The notes under the pieces: model-generated | Seen by the model: the letters and a program-made list of their open reading frames with translations, nothing else | Told to the model about the DNA's origin: nothing | The model's database searches: none | Position numbers and translations under genes: made by a program | DNA from: Pascua guehoae | Taxonomy: Eukaryota; Basidiomycota; Tremellomycetes; Trichosporonales; Trichosporonaceae | NCBI GenBank assembly: GCA_001600415.1 | Contig: BCJX01000002.1 | Location: forward strand, 796,517 to 860,516 | Direction of reading: 5' to 3' | Length of the DNA stretch: 64,000 nucleotides | Shown: piece by piece, positions 24,775-38,397 of the stretch | Layout of the letters: every line of letters starts with the position of its first letter | Numbering within the stretch: the stretch's first letter is position 1

Positions 24775-25389
24775 GGTTGGTGTCTGTGTCTGTGTCCGCG
24801 TTTGCCTTGTGAGAGAGTGTGTGATGAGGAGGGGGTGGTTGTAACAACAAACACGCGAGCCACACGAGTGCTTGGGAGTGAACCACCTCCACCTCGCAAG
24901 GCTCGACGTCAACTGCAGAGTCCAGTTTTTGATTCCGTAATGCCGGCATTTGTGGCAACCGCACCGTGGGTTGGTCTGTGGTGTTTAAGCGGGGGCCGGC
25001 GTCACGTCCGCGTCCAGGGAAGGAAAGAGGCGTGGCAGCAAACTCGAAGCAGACGCGGTTCTCGCCGTCGACCCACTCTGACTCTGTCGGCGTGCCTGCA
25101 CAAGCCCTTTGTACATTCGTACTCGTACTCGCCAGAGACGTCGCTATCCTACGTTGATTTCCAGGTCGATCCCTCGACGCCACCATAGGGCAGCCACTCG
25201 GCACACGCCGCTCTCACACCATTACAATTGTTCGTCGCGTTCCACATCACCGCCTGGATCGTTTCCCACTATCGTTCACTCGTCCATCGGGTCTCTCCAT
25301 CTCTCCATCCGTTCATCTCCCGACTCGACCGAATAACCTCACCCTCAACCTCGCCCCTCCCGCTCTTCCGCACACAACCCACCTCCGCA
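24775..25389. promoter_or_regulatory. Divergent promoter region of TFB5 and LCB1
   Basis: The 615 bases lie between two start codons facing away from each other, so both promoters must be here. The LCB1 side is CT-rich over its last 150 bases. I see no clear TATA box. Confidence 0.5.
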
Positions 25390-27775
25390 ATGACGACCGC
25401 GGCCCCGGCGTCGCCGAGCGACATTCCCCCGGCCCTCCTCCCCGTCGTCTCCCTCCTGTCGTCGGCGCTCACGTTTGTGGTTGCGGGCTTCAACCGCATT
25501 CCCGGGTCGCCCATCCTCCTCCGCTACATCAAGTCGAGCTACCAGGATGATCCGTGGCGGTCGCTCCTCGAGCTCATCCTCGTGGCGTTTGCGGTGCGGA
25601 CGCTGTTTATGGGGAGGACGCGCGGGGAGGGCGAGGGGGGCGCGCTCAAGTTGTCGGAAAAGGTGGGTCGGTGTGGGTGTGTGTGGCGGTGTGGGTGTGG
25701 GTGGGTCGCGGGGTTGTGGGTGTGGGTGGGTCGCGGGGTTGTGGGTCGCTGTGTTGCGGGGTGCTTGGGGTGTGGGTCATGCTGTGTCTGGCGTGATGGT
25801 GGGCGATGTGCATCCTCGTGCGCCGAGGGCTGCAATTGTTGCGTGGTGGCTACCTGGATCGGTTGGACTGCTGTGGCGATTCACCCCGTCGTTCATCGCT
25901 GCTAGCTCGTGGCACCACGTCTAGCAACTGTGCTGTGTGGCGTGTGCATCGAGGCCGCGCGACAACACAATGTACACGGCAAAATGTACACGGCAGCGGG
26001 TCGACGCGAGGCCCCAGTCCCTCCCATGTTGGCCGAGGCGTAGGGTACACACTGGCGGAGCGTGGCTGTATGCGTCTGGCGTTTTGTGGCCTTTGTGGCT
26101 GCAAGAGCACCCAGCACACGACCACTGTTCGTTGTCACCTATGCCATGGGTGGCAATCTCTGGGTGACAGTGTCCTGGAGTTCGTGGCCTGCGTATGCGA
26201 TTCCTGCCTCGCCGACATCACCGCAATCGGGCCGTGCCTTGCAACAGCAACTGTTTCGCATAACCGAAAGCGAGGAAGGGGGGCAGACGGCGGCCTACGG
26301 CACCACCGCGTCCACCTCGGGGTGGACGGGCAGAGTCAAGTGCACAGCAGAGAGCCACACCACACAATGACACCGCCACACCAAGGCAGCGACCCACAAC
26401 GCGAGGTGTACAGATACAGCGCCACGAACGAACCACCACTGACACACAACAGGAGATTGACGAACTGATCGACGAGTGGCAGCCGCAGCCACTTCTCCCC
26501 GAGCTCACCGACCTCGAAAAGCGCACGCTCGACTCGGTCCCTGTCATCTACGGCCAGAACGGCGCACACGCACGCACGACTCCCTCGGGCAAGCCCGTCC
26601 TCAACATGGCCGCCTACGACTGGCTCGGGTTTGTCGAGAACGAGCAGATCAAGGACGTTGCCATCAAGACGCTGCGCGAGTACGGTGTGGGCTCGTGTGG
26701 TCCCATGGGCTTTTACGGCACAATCGACGTGCACACTCAGTTTGAGCGCGACATTTCAGAATTCCTCGACACCGAGTCGGCCATCATCTACGCCCAGTCG
26801 TTTGTCTCGGTCTCGTCTGTCATTCCGGCCTTTGCCAAGCGTGGCGACATTATTGTGGCCGACCGCGGTGTCAACTTTGCCATCCACAAGGGTCTGCAGC
26901 TCTCGCGCTCGACGATCCGCTGGTACGCGCACGGCGACATGAAGGACCTGGAACGCGTGCTTGCGTCTGTCGACCGCGAGATCAAGCGCAAGGGCGGCCG
27001 CCTCACCAAGCGCTTTATCGTCACCGAGGGCATCTTTGAAAACGACGGCATGATGTGCGACCTGCCGCGCATCATTGAGCTCAAGCAAAAGTTCAAGTAC
27101 CGCCTGATCCTCGACGAGAGCATGTCGTTTGGCATGGTCGGCAAGCACGGCCGCGGCGTGACTGAATTCTACGGTGTGCCTGCTTCCGATGTCGAGATTC
27201 TCGTCGGGTCCATGGCCAACGCGCTCGGTGCCGGCGGTGGTTTCTGCGCCGGTTCGTCGCACGTTACGGCTCACCAGCGCATCAACTCTGCCGCGTCCGT
27301 CTTCTCTGCCGCGCTCCCTGCGATGCACGCGACCGTCTCGTCGGCGTCGGTCGAGATTATGCGCGCCCAGCCCAACCTCCTCACGTCGCTCCAGGCCAAC
27401 ATTCTCACGTTCCGCCAACAGCTCGCAAAGCTCGAGCCCGCAGGCTCGCCCTTTGCTTCGCCTGCCCTCGACAAGGAGAACAAGGACGCCCTCATCTCGA
27501 TCCCCTCGCACCCGGAGTCGGGCCTCATCCACATCTTCCTCGTCAACCCGCCCCCGACCCTCGAGGAGGAGGAGATTGTGCTCCAGGAGATTGTCGACGA
27601 GGCACTCGCCCAGGGCATCCTCATCACCCGTGCCCGCCGCCTCCGCGGCCAGGAAGTCTTTGACCCAGAGCCAAGTCTCAAGGTCTGCATCTCGGCCGCC
27701 TTTTCCCGCAAGGAGGTCGAAAAGGCCGCAAAGGTCCTGCGCGACGCCATTGTCAAGGTCGTGGGCAGTGAGTAG
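25390..27775 (+). CDS. LCB1: Serine palmitoyltransferase subunit 1
   Basis: Lcb1 pairs with Lcb2 in the ER membrane to condense serine with palmitoyl-CoA, the first and rate-setting step of sphingolipid synthesis. Two exons, 25390-25662 and 26453-27775, join in phase 0 and give 531 residues, a normal length. A hydrophobic N-terminal segment (about 17-35) and a second one (about 57-73) fit membrane anchoring. The rest is an alpha-oxoamine synthase fold of the PLP aminotransferase class: NMAAYDWLGF, YGVGSCGPMGFYG (Cys173 matches the cysteine hit in human SPTLC1 neuropathy), and LDESMSFG. The PLP lysine expected in Lcb2 is absent: the matching segment reads VGSMANALGAGGGF, as is normal for the non-catalytic Lcb1. 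The single intron is 790 nt, long for this genome, and GT-rich at its 5' end. Confidence 0.95.
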
Positions 27776-29895
27776 GCACAGCACAGTCATCGCTGGTCTT
27801 GACGTCATTCATGCGTCGCTGACCCTAATTCAGAGCGGCGATAAAGTAGATGGTCCAGTCCTATAATTTCCATGTACCCCACGCATGCAGAGCATTCATC
27901 ATCGATATCATTATCGACCAAGGACGACGTGATGCGAGGGGATAAAGCGGCGCGAACGGTGATAGGTCGGAAAAAGGCCAAGTGGGCCGAAGACTCGGCC
28001 AAGATTGACCCAAAGTTGCGTAGAGGTGGCTAAAGTTTTGTGCAGCGTGCTAATCCTGACGCAAGTTGGAGGCACATCACGCCACCCACATGGTACCCAC
28101 ATGGTCCCATGGCCCAACGCTAGCAGCCCAAAATACAATCGCCAAGCTGTCGCCTCGAGTTGTGGTTGTCCCAAGCTTAATGCGACCCAGGACATTAGGC
28201 CCGGGCAGATCGGCGTCGACACTCACGCCCAGCCGAGGATAGTGAGGGCACCCCCACTTGACCAAAAGGGTATTGGAAAACGGCAGTGTCCGTGTGGAGC
28301 GCCGTGGGGAACAACGACGCCGAGGAGCGCCACGGGGACGGGCGCTGAGACCCAGAGGAGGCCGAGGAGCGCGATGGTGTAAGGCCCATTCCAAAAAGGG
28401 CGCGTCTAGACGTCTATCTTTGGTTCGACTGAAATGTATGGCGCGACATTGGACGACGCGGTGAAAACGGCGTCTTGCAAGGTGCAAGGGACAGTACGGG
28501 CGAGTTTTGTTCTGGTGGTCCCACATGTGGCTGGCGGAGGACCGTGGCATGTGGCACTATTGGCGCGACTAGATTCGTTTGGGCCGAGGCTAGTACGAGT
28601 TGTGCTTTTTCTGTCGCCATTGGTCGTCGTGATACACCCTCTTGGGACAACGTCTTGACAGCCGTTCGTCACTACTGTCTTGTGGTTCACGCTCGAGCTC
28701 ATGCCGTGATGCTGTACCTCTCAGCATGGCCGGATAATCTCCGTGCGGGGGAGGGGAAGATGGGTTATGGGGGCTCCGAATGCGACTCCCGCTGCCCCTT
28801 CCTCGTGGACCATCGAGCAAATGGGGCAACATCCAAAGCTAGACTGTATATCCACCTCGCTCACTGTACTCTTGGGATCTTGAATGTAAGCGCCCACCCG
28901 CCTCATGTGACATTGATAGCTGCTAGACGGTCACTATCTCGGCCCACCACACTGCCAGCTTTGCAACCGTTTTCCAACCTGGTTGCATGGGGACGCGTGA
29001 CTCGTGACGACTCGTGACGTGTGGACTGGAGGCCCCCAGCTAAGCGCGCACGGCCGCTGGGTCCGAGACCGAATAGCAGGCTCCCGATACGGGCAACAGC
29101 TTGGCAGGTAGGTTCGATAAGCCGTTTGGAGACTGGAGCAGTCGCCATTGATTGCAGCCGGTCGTTGGTGCACTGTACCTATCTAGAGCTGGGTAGACTA
29201 ATACGGCATGGTGTGAGATGGGGTAGCGGCTATGGCGGCCATGGTGGGATGGTGGCCAGTAGCGTACTTTGGATTTGCACAGTGCGTGGCACCACATGGT
29301 CGGTGGAGCTTGTTTGATGCTCGTGCGCAGTGCAACGCTGGTTTGGAAGGACCCCGTGCGGCTCTCTGACTATTGTTTGGCCCATCTTGTGCTGACATTG
29401 CGCAATGCCACTTGGCCACTTGGCGTTGCGTCCCACTGACTACTGTACTGCATGTACTGGCCATGGATGGTGTCCCCACGCAGAGGCGGATGTACTGTGA
29501 GTCCCCAGAGACAGTACGTGCTTCTTCCTCACCACCTCACCATGTGTTGCGGCCAAGCTAGCGCGGCACCAGGAACACGGCGCTGATCTCTTCGGGCTCC
29601 ACTATCCGTGCATGTTGGAGACTGCTGCTGCCCCACTGCCGGACATGGTCCATGTGACGCTCTCTACTAGCCTGCTCTGACTCCGACATGGCCTTGGTGT
29701 CCGACACCAACCTGAGAGATGTGTCCATTCGGCGGACAGCCCGTTGTGACTTGTCGCGGGATGCATCCCACGGCCGAAAGGTCAAGGGAGCTCCAGTGGA
29801 CATGGGTAGGCTGCGGAACGGTCCAGGGAGGAACTGCAATATAAAGACCATGGCAAGACAGAGGATACCCTCCGACTATCCCCTCGTGTCTCACA
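27776..29895. other. Intergenic region between LCB1 and the OPT gene
   Basis: I find no gene in these 2.1 kb. They contain the LCB1 3' end and the OPT promoter, with a TATA box near the right end. The short open frames on both strands have no recognisable domain or splice partners. Confidence 0.5.
29840..29845 (+). promoter_or_regulatory. TATA box of the OPT transporter gene
   Basis: TATAAA, continued by G, lies 51 bases before the ATG at 29896. A clear TATA box is uncommon in this window and fits a regulated transporter gene; start-site data are not available. Confidence 0.55.
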
Positions 29896-32800
29896 ATGTC
29901 CGAGAAATACGACGAGAAGAAGGACGACGTCGCTGTGAGTTTTGGCTGTTCGTGGTGCAGCGTCGCTCACCTTGGTAGCAGGTGCAGGTCTTATCGCCCG
30001 AGGAGGGTGCGGATGTGGACCCGGTCGCGTGAGTGTGGATGTGGCAATTGGGAGCAGGAACTGAGACTGACGCTCTAGCCTGGGCGACACTGGCAAGGAT
30101 GTTCTCGAGGCAGAGGCGATGATTGACACGATCACCCTCGAGGAGACGCGCGCGGTGAGTCGACTCGATCACCACCAATACTATTTCTCGCTGACCACTG
30201 CGTGACATTTAGATTCTCACGCGCGTCCACGAGGTGCACAAGTTTGACCAAAACTTTAGCTCCGAGATGCTCGAGCAGATTGGCGCCTTTCTCGCCAACC
30301 CGGACATTGAGGCAAACCCGGAAAAGCACGCGACGACCATCCACGCCATGAAGCTCGAGGCGCTGCTGATCCGCGACAACTCGCCGTACCCCGAGGTCCG
30401 CGCGGTGGTGGACAATACCGACGACGTGACGCTGCCGTCGCTCACGTTCCGCGTGTGGTGTATCGGCCTGATTTTCTGCGCAATCGGCAGCTTTATCAAC
30501 CAGCTCTTCAGTATCCGCTTCCCCGGCATTGGCGTCGGCACCGACGTGGCCCAGCTCCTGGCCTATCCGTTTGGCAAGTTTCTCGAGCGCGTCCTGCCCA
30601 CGTACAAGGCGACGGTTTTCGGGCGCGAGGTCACCCTCAACCCAGGCCCGTTTAACAGAAAGGAACACATGCTCATCACCATCATGATCAATGCCGGCGT
30701 CGGCTCGCCATACACGGGCTACATCATCTTTTCCCAGGCCCTCCCCATGTACTTTAACATGCCGTACGCCAAGAAATTCGGATACCAGATTCTCAACACG
30801 CTCGCGTCCTCGATTGCAGGCTACGGCCTCGCGGGCCTCTGCCGACGCTTCATCGTCTACCCCAGCTACTGTATCTGGCCGTCGTCCCTCCCGACCCTCG
30901 CCCTCAACAAGGCCTTTCACCTCGACGACTCGACGGCGGTCCCAGGCCCGTTCAAGAGGTTTTACAACTGGACTCGTATGAAGTTTTTCCTCATCACGTT
31001 TGGTGCCATGTTTGTGTGAGTCACCACACGCAGAGCCCACAAGGTCACCCCGCCGTGTTACACTACGCTTTGATTTTTTTCCAACTGACGCCAATTCTCC
31101 TGTAGCTACTTTTGGTTCCCCGGTTTCATTTTCGAGGCAATGTCCATCTTCAACTGGCCGACGTGGATCGCTCCCAACAACAAGCTCCTCGGTATCATTA
31201 CGGGTACCCGAAACGGTCTTGGCATCAACCCGTGGCCGACGTTTGACTGGAACTATGCTGGTGGCCTCGCGACACCCCTCTTTTCGATGCAGAACCAGTT
31301 CATGGGTGTGATTGTTTCACTTTTCGTGTAAGTCTGCCACTGGCGCGCGGTTTTTCTCTCCATACTTTTCCTGTTGGCTTTTTTAAAAAAAGTACCACCC
31401 GCTCATGGAACAGGGTCGTCGGCATCTACTGGAACAACGCGTGGAACACGGCCTACATGCCCATCAACAGCAACAAGACGTACGACAACATGGGCAAGTC
31501 GTACAATGTGTCGAAAATCATCAACGAGCGCGGTTCGTTTGACAATGAAAAGTACCAAAAGTACTCTGAACCGTGGATGGCCGCGGGCAACCTCACGCTC
31601 TACTTTTTCTTCTTTGCCATGTACTCTTCGAGTGAGTCCATGTTGTCATTATTGCATGCCCTCGAGGGGTATCTTTTATCTGACTGTATCTAGCCATCGC
31701 ATACACGATCCTGTACCACCGGCGCGAGATTGCCGAGGGCTTCCGGTCGTTCTGGCGCAGCGTCAAGCGCTCGCTCGGCCGCTCCAACGACCAGGACGGC
31801 GACGACGTGGGCGAAGACGTCCACTACCGGCTCATGAAGGCGTACCCTGAAGTGGCAGAGTGGAAGTATTTCATCCTCGTCCTGCTGTCCATTGCGCTCG
31901 GTGTGGCGGGTCTCAAGGCGTACCCGACCTACACGAGCCCCGCCGTCGTGCTGTACGGTATTGCCCTGTCGCTCATCTTCATGGTGCCCATTGGCATCAT
32001 TACGGCCATTACGGGGACAGAGGTCACGCTCAATGTGCTTGCAGAGTTTATTGGTGGTGTCATGGTCCCCGGCGAGGCCATTTCGCTCAACTATTTCAAG
32101 GTGGGTACCGGCGCCGACTCGACTGGACTCTACCTGTTGCTGTTGTCGGTTGCCTGTTGCCTGTTGCCTGTTGCACTGCTGATACGCGCTTCAGATGTAC
32201 GGCGTCGTCACGGCCATGCAGGCCATTGGGTTCTCGCACGACCTCAAGCTCGCACACTATACCAAGATCAAGCCGAGCCACACATTCTACGTCCAGATCG
32301 TCTCGACCTGCCTGGGCGCCTTTGTCGCAACGTCGCTCTTCAACTTTCAGATGGGCTTCAAGGGCGTGTGCACCCAGGACGCCGCTTTCAAGCTCACCTG
32401 CCCTGGTGGTACGTTTGCCTTTGTTTCATTTGAGCAGAATATCATATGCTTACATTTTCCCAGTCAACACGTTCTTCACCGCCTCGTACGTCGGACAAAA
32501 TACAGCACTTAGAAAGACAAATCTGACGTCGCAGAGTATTCTGGGGGACAGTCGGCCCAAAGAAGATCTTTGGCATCGGCTCGCGCTACAGCATGCTCCT
32601 CCTCGGCTTCCCTGTCGGCTTTGTCCTCCCCTTCAGTACGTCTCGGGGGACTCTTACCCGCGTCCATTCTGCAAAATCATGTCCTTGCTAACATACCACA
32701 GTCGGATGGGGTCTCCAAAAGCGCTTCCCGAGGGTCAGCCTGTTCCGCAAGCTCCACCCCGTCGTCATCTGCGCGGGCGGCCTCGCCTTCGCGCCCGGCA

Positions 32801-33137
32801 ACATGGCCTATGTGTGGCCCGGCGTCATGGCAAACTTTGTCTCGTGGTTTATTATCCGTCGGCGCTTCCTGGCTTTCTGGGGTCGGTGAGTCGTCCCACC
32901 CAACGATTACTCGTGGCTAACCATTCTTTTAGGTACAACTACATTCTGTCCGCGTCGTGGTCGGCCGCCATTGCCATTGCGGGCATTGTCATCTTCTTTG
33001 CCGTCCAGATGCCCGAAAAGTCGCTCGACTGGTGGGGGAACAATGTGCCCTACCAGGGCTGCGAGGGTAGGGCGTGCACGCTCAAGACACTCGCGCCGGG
33101 AGAGTACTTTGGTGCCGCGCCGGGTAACTACCACTAG
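29896..33137 (+). CDS. Oligopeptide transporter (OPT family)
   Basis: A proton-coupled importer of small peptides (tetra- and pentapeptides, possibly glutathione) in the plasma membrane. Twelve exons: 29896-29934, 29982-30028, 30079-30154, 30213-31015, 31106-31327, 31414-31631, 31694-32100, 32195-32408, 32464-32485, 32535-32635, 32702-32885 and 32933-33137, giving 845 residues, typical for fungal OPTs. The family mark NPGPFNRKEH is present, followed by many hydrophobic helices such as YFILVLLSIALGVAGLKAYP and the loop HYTKIKPSHTFYVQ, which takes the place of the KIPPR motif. The N-terminus is acidic and cytosolic; the C-terminus has two Cys in a loop (GCEGRAC). Exon 9 is a 22-nt micro-exon. 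Exon 2 may begin at 29982 or 29988, adding or dropping Val-Gln. Substrate cannot be told from sequence. Confidence 0.94.
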
Positions 33138-33765
33138 GCGGGTGACGTGTGGTCTGTTGACGCGCGGGTGGGCGTTGATTATTGTGTGATTGATTGGAAT
33201 AGTTGTTCTGGAGAGGAATGAATGGTTGTCTCTGAACTCGACCCCATGTTGCATTGTTCCCTCGCCTCTGCCATGGTGAACGCGCTGCATCGTTGGTGTC
33301 GATAACGATTTGCAGCCCGTTGCCCACTCCGTTGCCCACTGCCCACGTTGATAGGAACGCTGCTGTCGCTCCGGCCATGTCGATGACGATATACCTGGTT
33401 CATTGCCATTCGCCTGCCACATCGCGCGCTCCCCCCCAACTTCTCTAGGCCCTCTGACCGCCTCTCCAACCTCTCTCGACCCTCCAACGCCCCCAGCCCC
33501 TCCAGACCCTCCGGAGCGTCCCCATCGTCACGCCGCAGTCCAAAAAGGACACGACGCGGGTTCGCGATCTCCTGATCACACTGCTCTCCTCAAACCACGC
33601 TGGTCGGGTCGGAGAAGGAGGGTCGTAGTCAGACGCCGTACCATTTGGCCACGCGACCTTGGTGCTTGTGTAACCCCTGCTACTCACTGCTCGCGCTGAT
33701 ACGAATGCCTGTCGCATAGTCTACCGTACAGTCCTCTCACAATGCTACCGGATGCACGATGCCAA
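33138..33765. other. Convergent intergenic region
   Basis: The OPT gene and the minus-strand membrane protein gene end towards this 628-base region. No gene is visible; it should hold both 3' UTRs. Confidence 0.5.
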
Positions 33766-36700
33766 CTAGACGATATCCAGACGCGCCCACCGTTCCTGGG
33801 CGAGGTCGAAGCCCTCGAGATCCGACTCGCCCACGAGGTCGAGGACGAGGTGATGGAGCTGGTTCAGCCCCGCGACAATGTGCACCAGTGCAATGACGGC
33901 CGTGGAGAAGAGGATGAATTGTTCGTCCTGGCACGTATGTCAGTACACTCTGGCCACCATCGCTTGGAGTCACTCACGTGGCATGCCTCCCATGTGAGGA
34001 CGTGGTTGAACGTGTCGAGGATGGCGGCGTCGCCCTGCTCCGAGACCCCGCCGCCGCCTTCCGTTTCACTCCCCTCGCTGCCCCCCTTTTCGGCGTCGCG
34101 GACGTTGAGTAGGCTGGGTGCCCGACTCGGCGCCCTCGAGGCCTGGACGGCGAAGCGCGCCTGCCGACTGTGGTGGTGGTAGAATAGACGCTCAAAGATC
34201 GGGATGATGGGGGGTAACGCCGTCCCGCTCGCGAGCGAGTGGTGCAGGACGGCGAAGAGCGAGAAACAGTCGGCCGTCTGGGCGTCAGTACGAGGCCGGG
34301 TACAGGAGGGAAAGTGGGGATCACGACCGAAGTACTGTTCAGTCACTCACAAAGGCTGGGTTTAGAATATATGTCATGTCGGTGAGGCGCGCGCACCACT
34401 CGGGGCTGAGGCGCGAGTAGGCACTCGACAGCCCCGCGGACGCGGCCAGCATCGATCCTTGCACTTTGAGCATTCGCTCATAGTGGCCCTTTGGCCACGT
34501 GCCCTTGAGCCCCGGCTCGAAGCTGTGACTGTCAGGAGACATTATAGGTGGACACGATAACGTACCTTGCAAATGCAATCTGCCGTTCAATCATCTGTAT
34601 CCGGCCCTAGATGACGATCAGCCCCATGCGGTGAATTGGCAGACTCACAAAAATCTTCATAAAGTGCGCGCGATACCGATCTCGTCGCTCGGCGACATTG
34701 ACAGTGGCGTCGTCGCGCGACTGCTCAAATGCAGTGACTTCCAGTCCATACAGCTGTGCAATGGCACGAATGTTCTTTGCCAGGGCCTTGCGTACCAAGG
34801 CCTTTGCGGGCACTGGACTGGGAATGATCGAGATGATTAATGCGGCGGCAAAACCTGCCTGTCAGGACAAGCTGTATTACATCCTCGCTCTGCACCCACC
34901 GATGATGACGAGGAGCGCACGGCGCCCAGCAAGCGAGCCTCCCGCCCCTTGATTGCCGGCATATATTTCCAAGTGGTTGTCAACCCAACTGTATCCAACG
35001 ACAAACTGATTCAAATTAGCTAAGAAGCACCTTCAGCCACTCACGACAATGGTCACTGGCGTCATGATCCATAAACCCATCAACTGGGGCGGACAGGCGA
35101 TGCGGAGGAATACGAACGGCCCAGACACGAGCATCTGCAACGTCAGCTCGCGATGTCCACAGACACGTACGGTCATAATCACAATCCCATACGGGTTTCC
35201 TCTTGCATTTCCGGGCGCGCCGATGTACCACGCCACGATTCCGAGGGCGACCCCAAGCACGGTCCCTGCCTGGATGTAAGTGGGGGTTTCACAGGACGGA
35301 GTGACGGTCACTCACAATGCGCTGTACCGTGTTGAGGACCTGTTCCCCAGTGACGATGCCCATTCCTGTTTGGGACTAAAGTTAGCGATGCTGTGACCCG
35401 GCAATGTAGGATTGGAATAAGCATTCGACTGGGTGAGAGTGACGCTGCAGATAGAGAGCAGCAGAGGAGTTGGAGAGGAATTGCAGAGGGATTCGTTTTC
35501 ACTGCTCCCACACTTCAAACCCACCATAATGAGAGCCCACAAGCCACTGGCCGATTAGCTGTACCATCTCCAAACCCCCGCGCGCCACTCACCGGTTGTT
35601 ATAGTAGAATTTCGCTGACGAGGGACAGACTGCCGGGATCCACAGTGCGACGGAAATGACGGCATAGCGGAACGCAAAGGACCCATTGGGCGACGTGAGC
35701 AGTTTCCACAATCTCGATATTTTCCGACCGAGGCGCTGGGCAGAGTTGTTGGGCATGAGTGCGTCCGGGTCACGTTCTGGAGTGAGCGGTGGTCCAGTGG
35801 CTCTGAGACTCACCGTACACGCGTTCTTTATGTTTCTTTACATCTTCGACATGAACCCTGGCCGTCTCTTCGCTATCACGCCCGATGGAATTGTTAATGC
35901 GGAGGTCAAACTCGTTTTCTCCCCCATTGTGGTCGTTGGCGTTGCGGACGACATTGTGGACAAAACGACCCGGGAACTGAAACTTGTTCTTGGGGGTCTT
36001 GACCTCGAGCTCGAGGAGAAACTCGAGGTAGGAAGCCAGCGTCTCGGAGAATGTAACCAGGCTGGACGTGAAGAGGAAGCACTGGAAAAGTCCGCGGACC
36101 GCTCCGACGAGGTTGGTAGCGACGTCTGGCTTGATCCTGCCTGTGAACGGGTCAAAGATGTCGCGGAACCGCTGGAGGGCGGTAAATTGTTTACTGTCGA
36201 CAAACTCTGCGAGGGTCGTGCGGAGGTGGGCCACTGCTTCTTGCCGCTGTTTGGTGGTCGGAGCGTTGGCGGGAGGTTTTCTCCAGCGCGTAGTGTTCAC
36301 CTCGGTTAACCAGTCAATTCCGCCCTGGAACGCCGCCTCGGCTGCTTGGCGGAGGTCGGCGGTGGCGGCGTCGAGCTCGGGCAGGAGGTCGTCGATGGTG
36401 CGGCCGTCCCCGGCTCGTTCCTGCATGAGTGTAGACTGCTTTAGTCGCTCAGTGGCGTGTGGAAGGGGTTTGGCGTCCAGCCTCGCACTGTTCTGGTACC
36501 GTTCTTCGACGAGCATGACAAACGAGCCTAGACTGAAGGCCCTGGCTCCCAGGTCCCGCGTGCGCTTGACCAGCTCACCCAGGTCGCCTGCCCCGATGCG
36601 TCCTCGCGAGATTTCCAGCTGGAGCATACGCGCCTGCGCCTCGATTGCGGCCGACGCAGCCACAAACCCCGCACGAAGGGAAGAGGCACGACCGGCCAGC

Positions 36701-37872
36701 TTGGTCCACGCTTCATGGTCCGAGGGCGGTGTCGTCACCACCTCGTCCTGCAGCTTCAACAGGGCAAATAGCGGCGCGAGACCCTTGTGTACCAGGAGGC
36801 CGAGTGTGGCGTGGTTCATGGACTGGGGAAAGAAGAGGATCTCGCATGCAACGTTGCACGCCATTGCGACGACGCCGGGAATAATGAGGATTTTCTACGC
36901 CGTCAGTGCAAGACGTCGGGTGGAAACTTACTCCCAGCATGAAATCGTCTTGAGGGAAGAGGGGGCCGATGGTCATCATTACTGCCGTCAGGTTGGGCCG
37001 GATAGTGATACGTACAGTCCATCACGATTGTCCCGAAAATGGCCAACAGTGCCCTTTGGTTGTCAGTATTGATAGAGTTGCGGCCCCCTTGTCTCTTCCC
37101 CCGCGGCTCAGTGTCGCTCAGAAGTGATGAATTCTACAATACCGCGTCACAAGGTGACCGTCTGATCACCACAGTCTCATTACGCACATCTTAGGCCTGA
37201 TGGCACGCAGAATGGCCAGCAAGTACGCGCCGATAAAGATAAAGGCGCCGTAGATGGCCGAGGCCCTGGTATCGAGAAAGTGTGCACCGAAAATAGCCTG
37301 CTGCACTGTGCTCGTCAGCGGGCACGTCTAGGTCCAATGTACACTCTGCGGCACTCACTCTGCGCTGCCTGCGGGATGTCTGGAACCATCCTGTGATCGA
37401 GTTAGAGGGTGGGGAGGCACACGAATGCCATCGATTGTAAAACAGCAGACTTACGCAGCCTGTGCCGACTGGACCTGGCGCTGTAAAAGCGCCGGGTCGC
37501 GGTTGTGGTTTGCGGCCACCATGGCGATGCACCCCCACGCCCAGCCGACGAGCATGCCGACGCCGAGTGTGCTCAGGGCGTACAGGTAGATGCTCACGGG
37601 CATGAAGGGCGGGAGAATCATGATGAGAATGAGGCCAAAAAAGGTCGCGTTGCCGATCCGGTCCAGTGCTGGCAGCTGTCAGTACGTAGTGGCCCGGCGA
37701 CTTTACACTTTTGATACTCACGCCGCTGGGCAATGGTGAGCACGAGCATGATGAACACGGCGACCATGCACTTGATCCAGTTCTTCCACATGCGCCGCGT
37801 CACGAGCGCCTGCGAGAGCCATGGCGGGAGGAAGACCCTCGCCAGCCACGACCGGTGCGCCTCGGCGGCCAT
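33766..37872 (-). CDS. ArAE-type (fusaric acid resistance-like, DUF2421) membrane protein
   Basis: Eighteen exons on the minus strand give 1041 residues: 37872-37722, 37668-37455, 37390-37359, 37305-37188, 37053-37016, 36981-36932, 36894-35814, 35776-35593, 35546-35525, 35375-35316, 35269-35171, 35134-35045, 35005-34900, 34854-34649, a 41-nt exon near 34590, 34522-34351, 34277-33978 and 33927-33766. The layout is two membrane blocks: an N-terminal set of about six helices (starting WIKCMVAVFIMLVLTIAQ), a large soluble helical middle, then a second set (RYAVISVALWIPAVC, VLGVALGIVAWYIGAPGN, FLRIACPP) and a cytosolic tail. This matches the fungal ArAE_2_N plus DUF2421 family, annotated as putative ER transporter or brefeldin A sensitivity-related and akin to bacterial aromatic acid and fusaric acid exporters. 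The substrate is unknown. It diverges from MED27. Confidence 0.87.
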
Positions 37873-38397
37873 GGGTGCGGGACAGCGCGCGGGGGCGAGC
37901 GCCGAAGCTGTGGTCTAGCTCGTGGGTCAACAGCTGGAGGAGCGCTGTCGAGTTTGTGAGCGAGTGTTTCAAACCTTGGCTGCGTGCTTTGGGAGATGGA
38001 GAGTTAGTAACCTGTCGCTCTCCATTCGTGCACTCGCACTTGCATCCCATCCCATCCCCTTCTATGGGTTCTTCAGTTGTCTGCCTGGAAGATCTCGATC
38101 AGGTGCATGTCGTGTGATGCTTTGTTTTTGCCGCAACACCTCGGTGCCTCGGTCACATCCTCCCGAATCGGACTCTGGACCAGCCAGACAGGCACACCCT
38201 GTACGTCATCCAGTGTTTACACCGTGGCATTTTAACACTGCGAGGGCCGATACAACAGACTCCGCCCTCCACATGAACGGTTCACTTCGGCGTCTTACCT
38301 CCCGTTCAGCGCCATCGACACTCGACCGTCGCCAACAACAACAAACAGGAGCAACAACAACGACGCATCGCAACCCGGAACCCCAACATCGACCACA
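37873..38397. promoter_or_regulatory. Divergent promoter region of the ArAE and MED27 genes
   Basis: These 525 bases separate two start codons that face apart, so they must carry both promoters. The MED27 side ends in CAACAACAACGAC-type repeats just before the ATG. No TATA box is evident. Confidence 0.5.
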
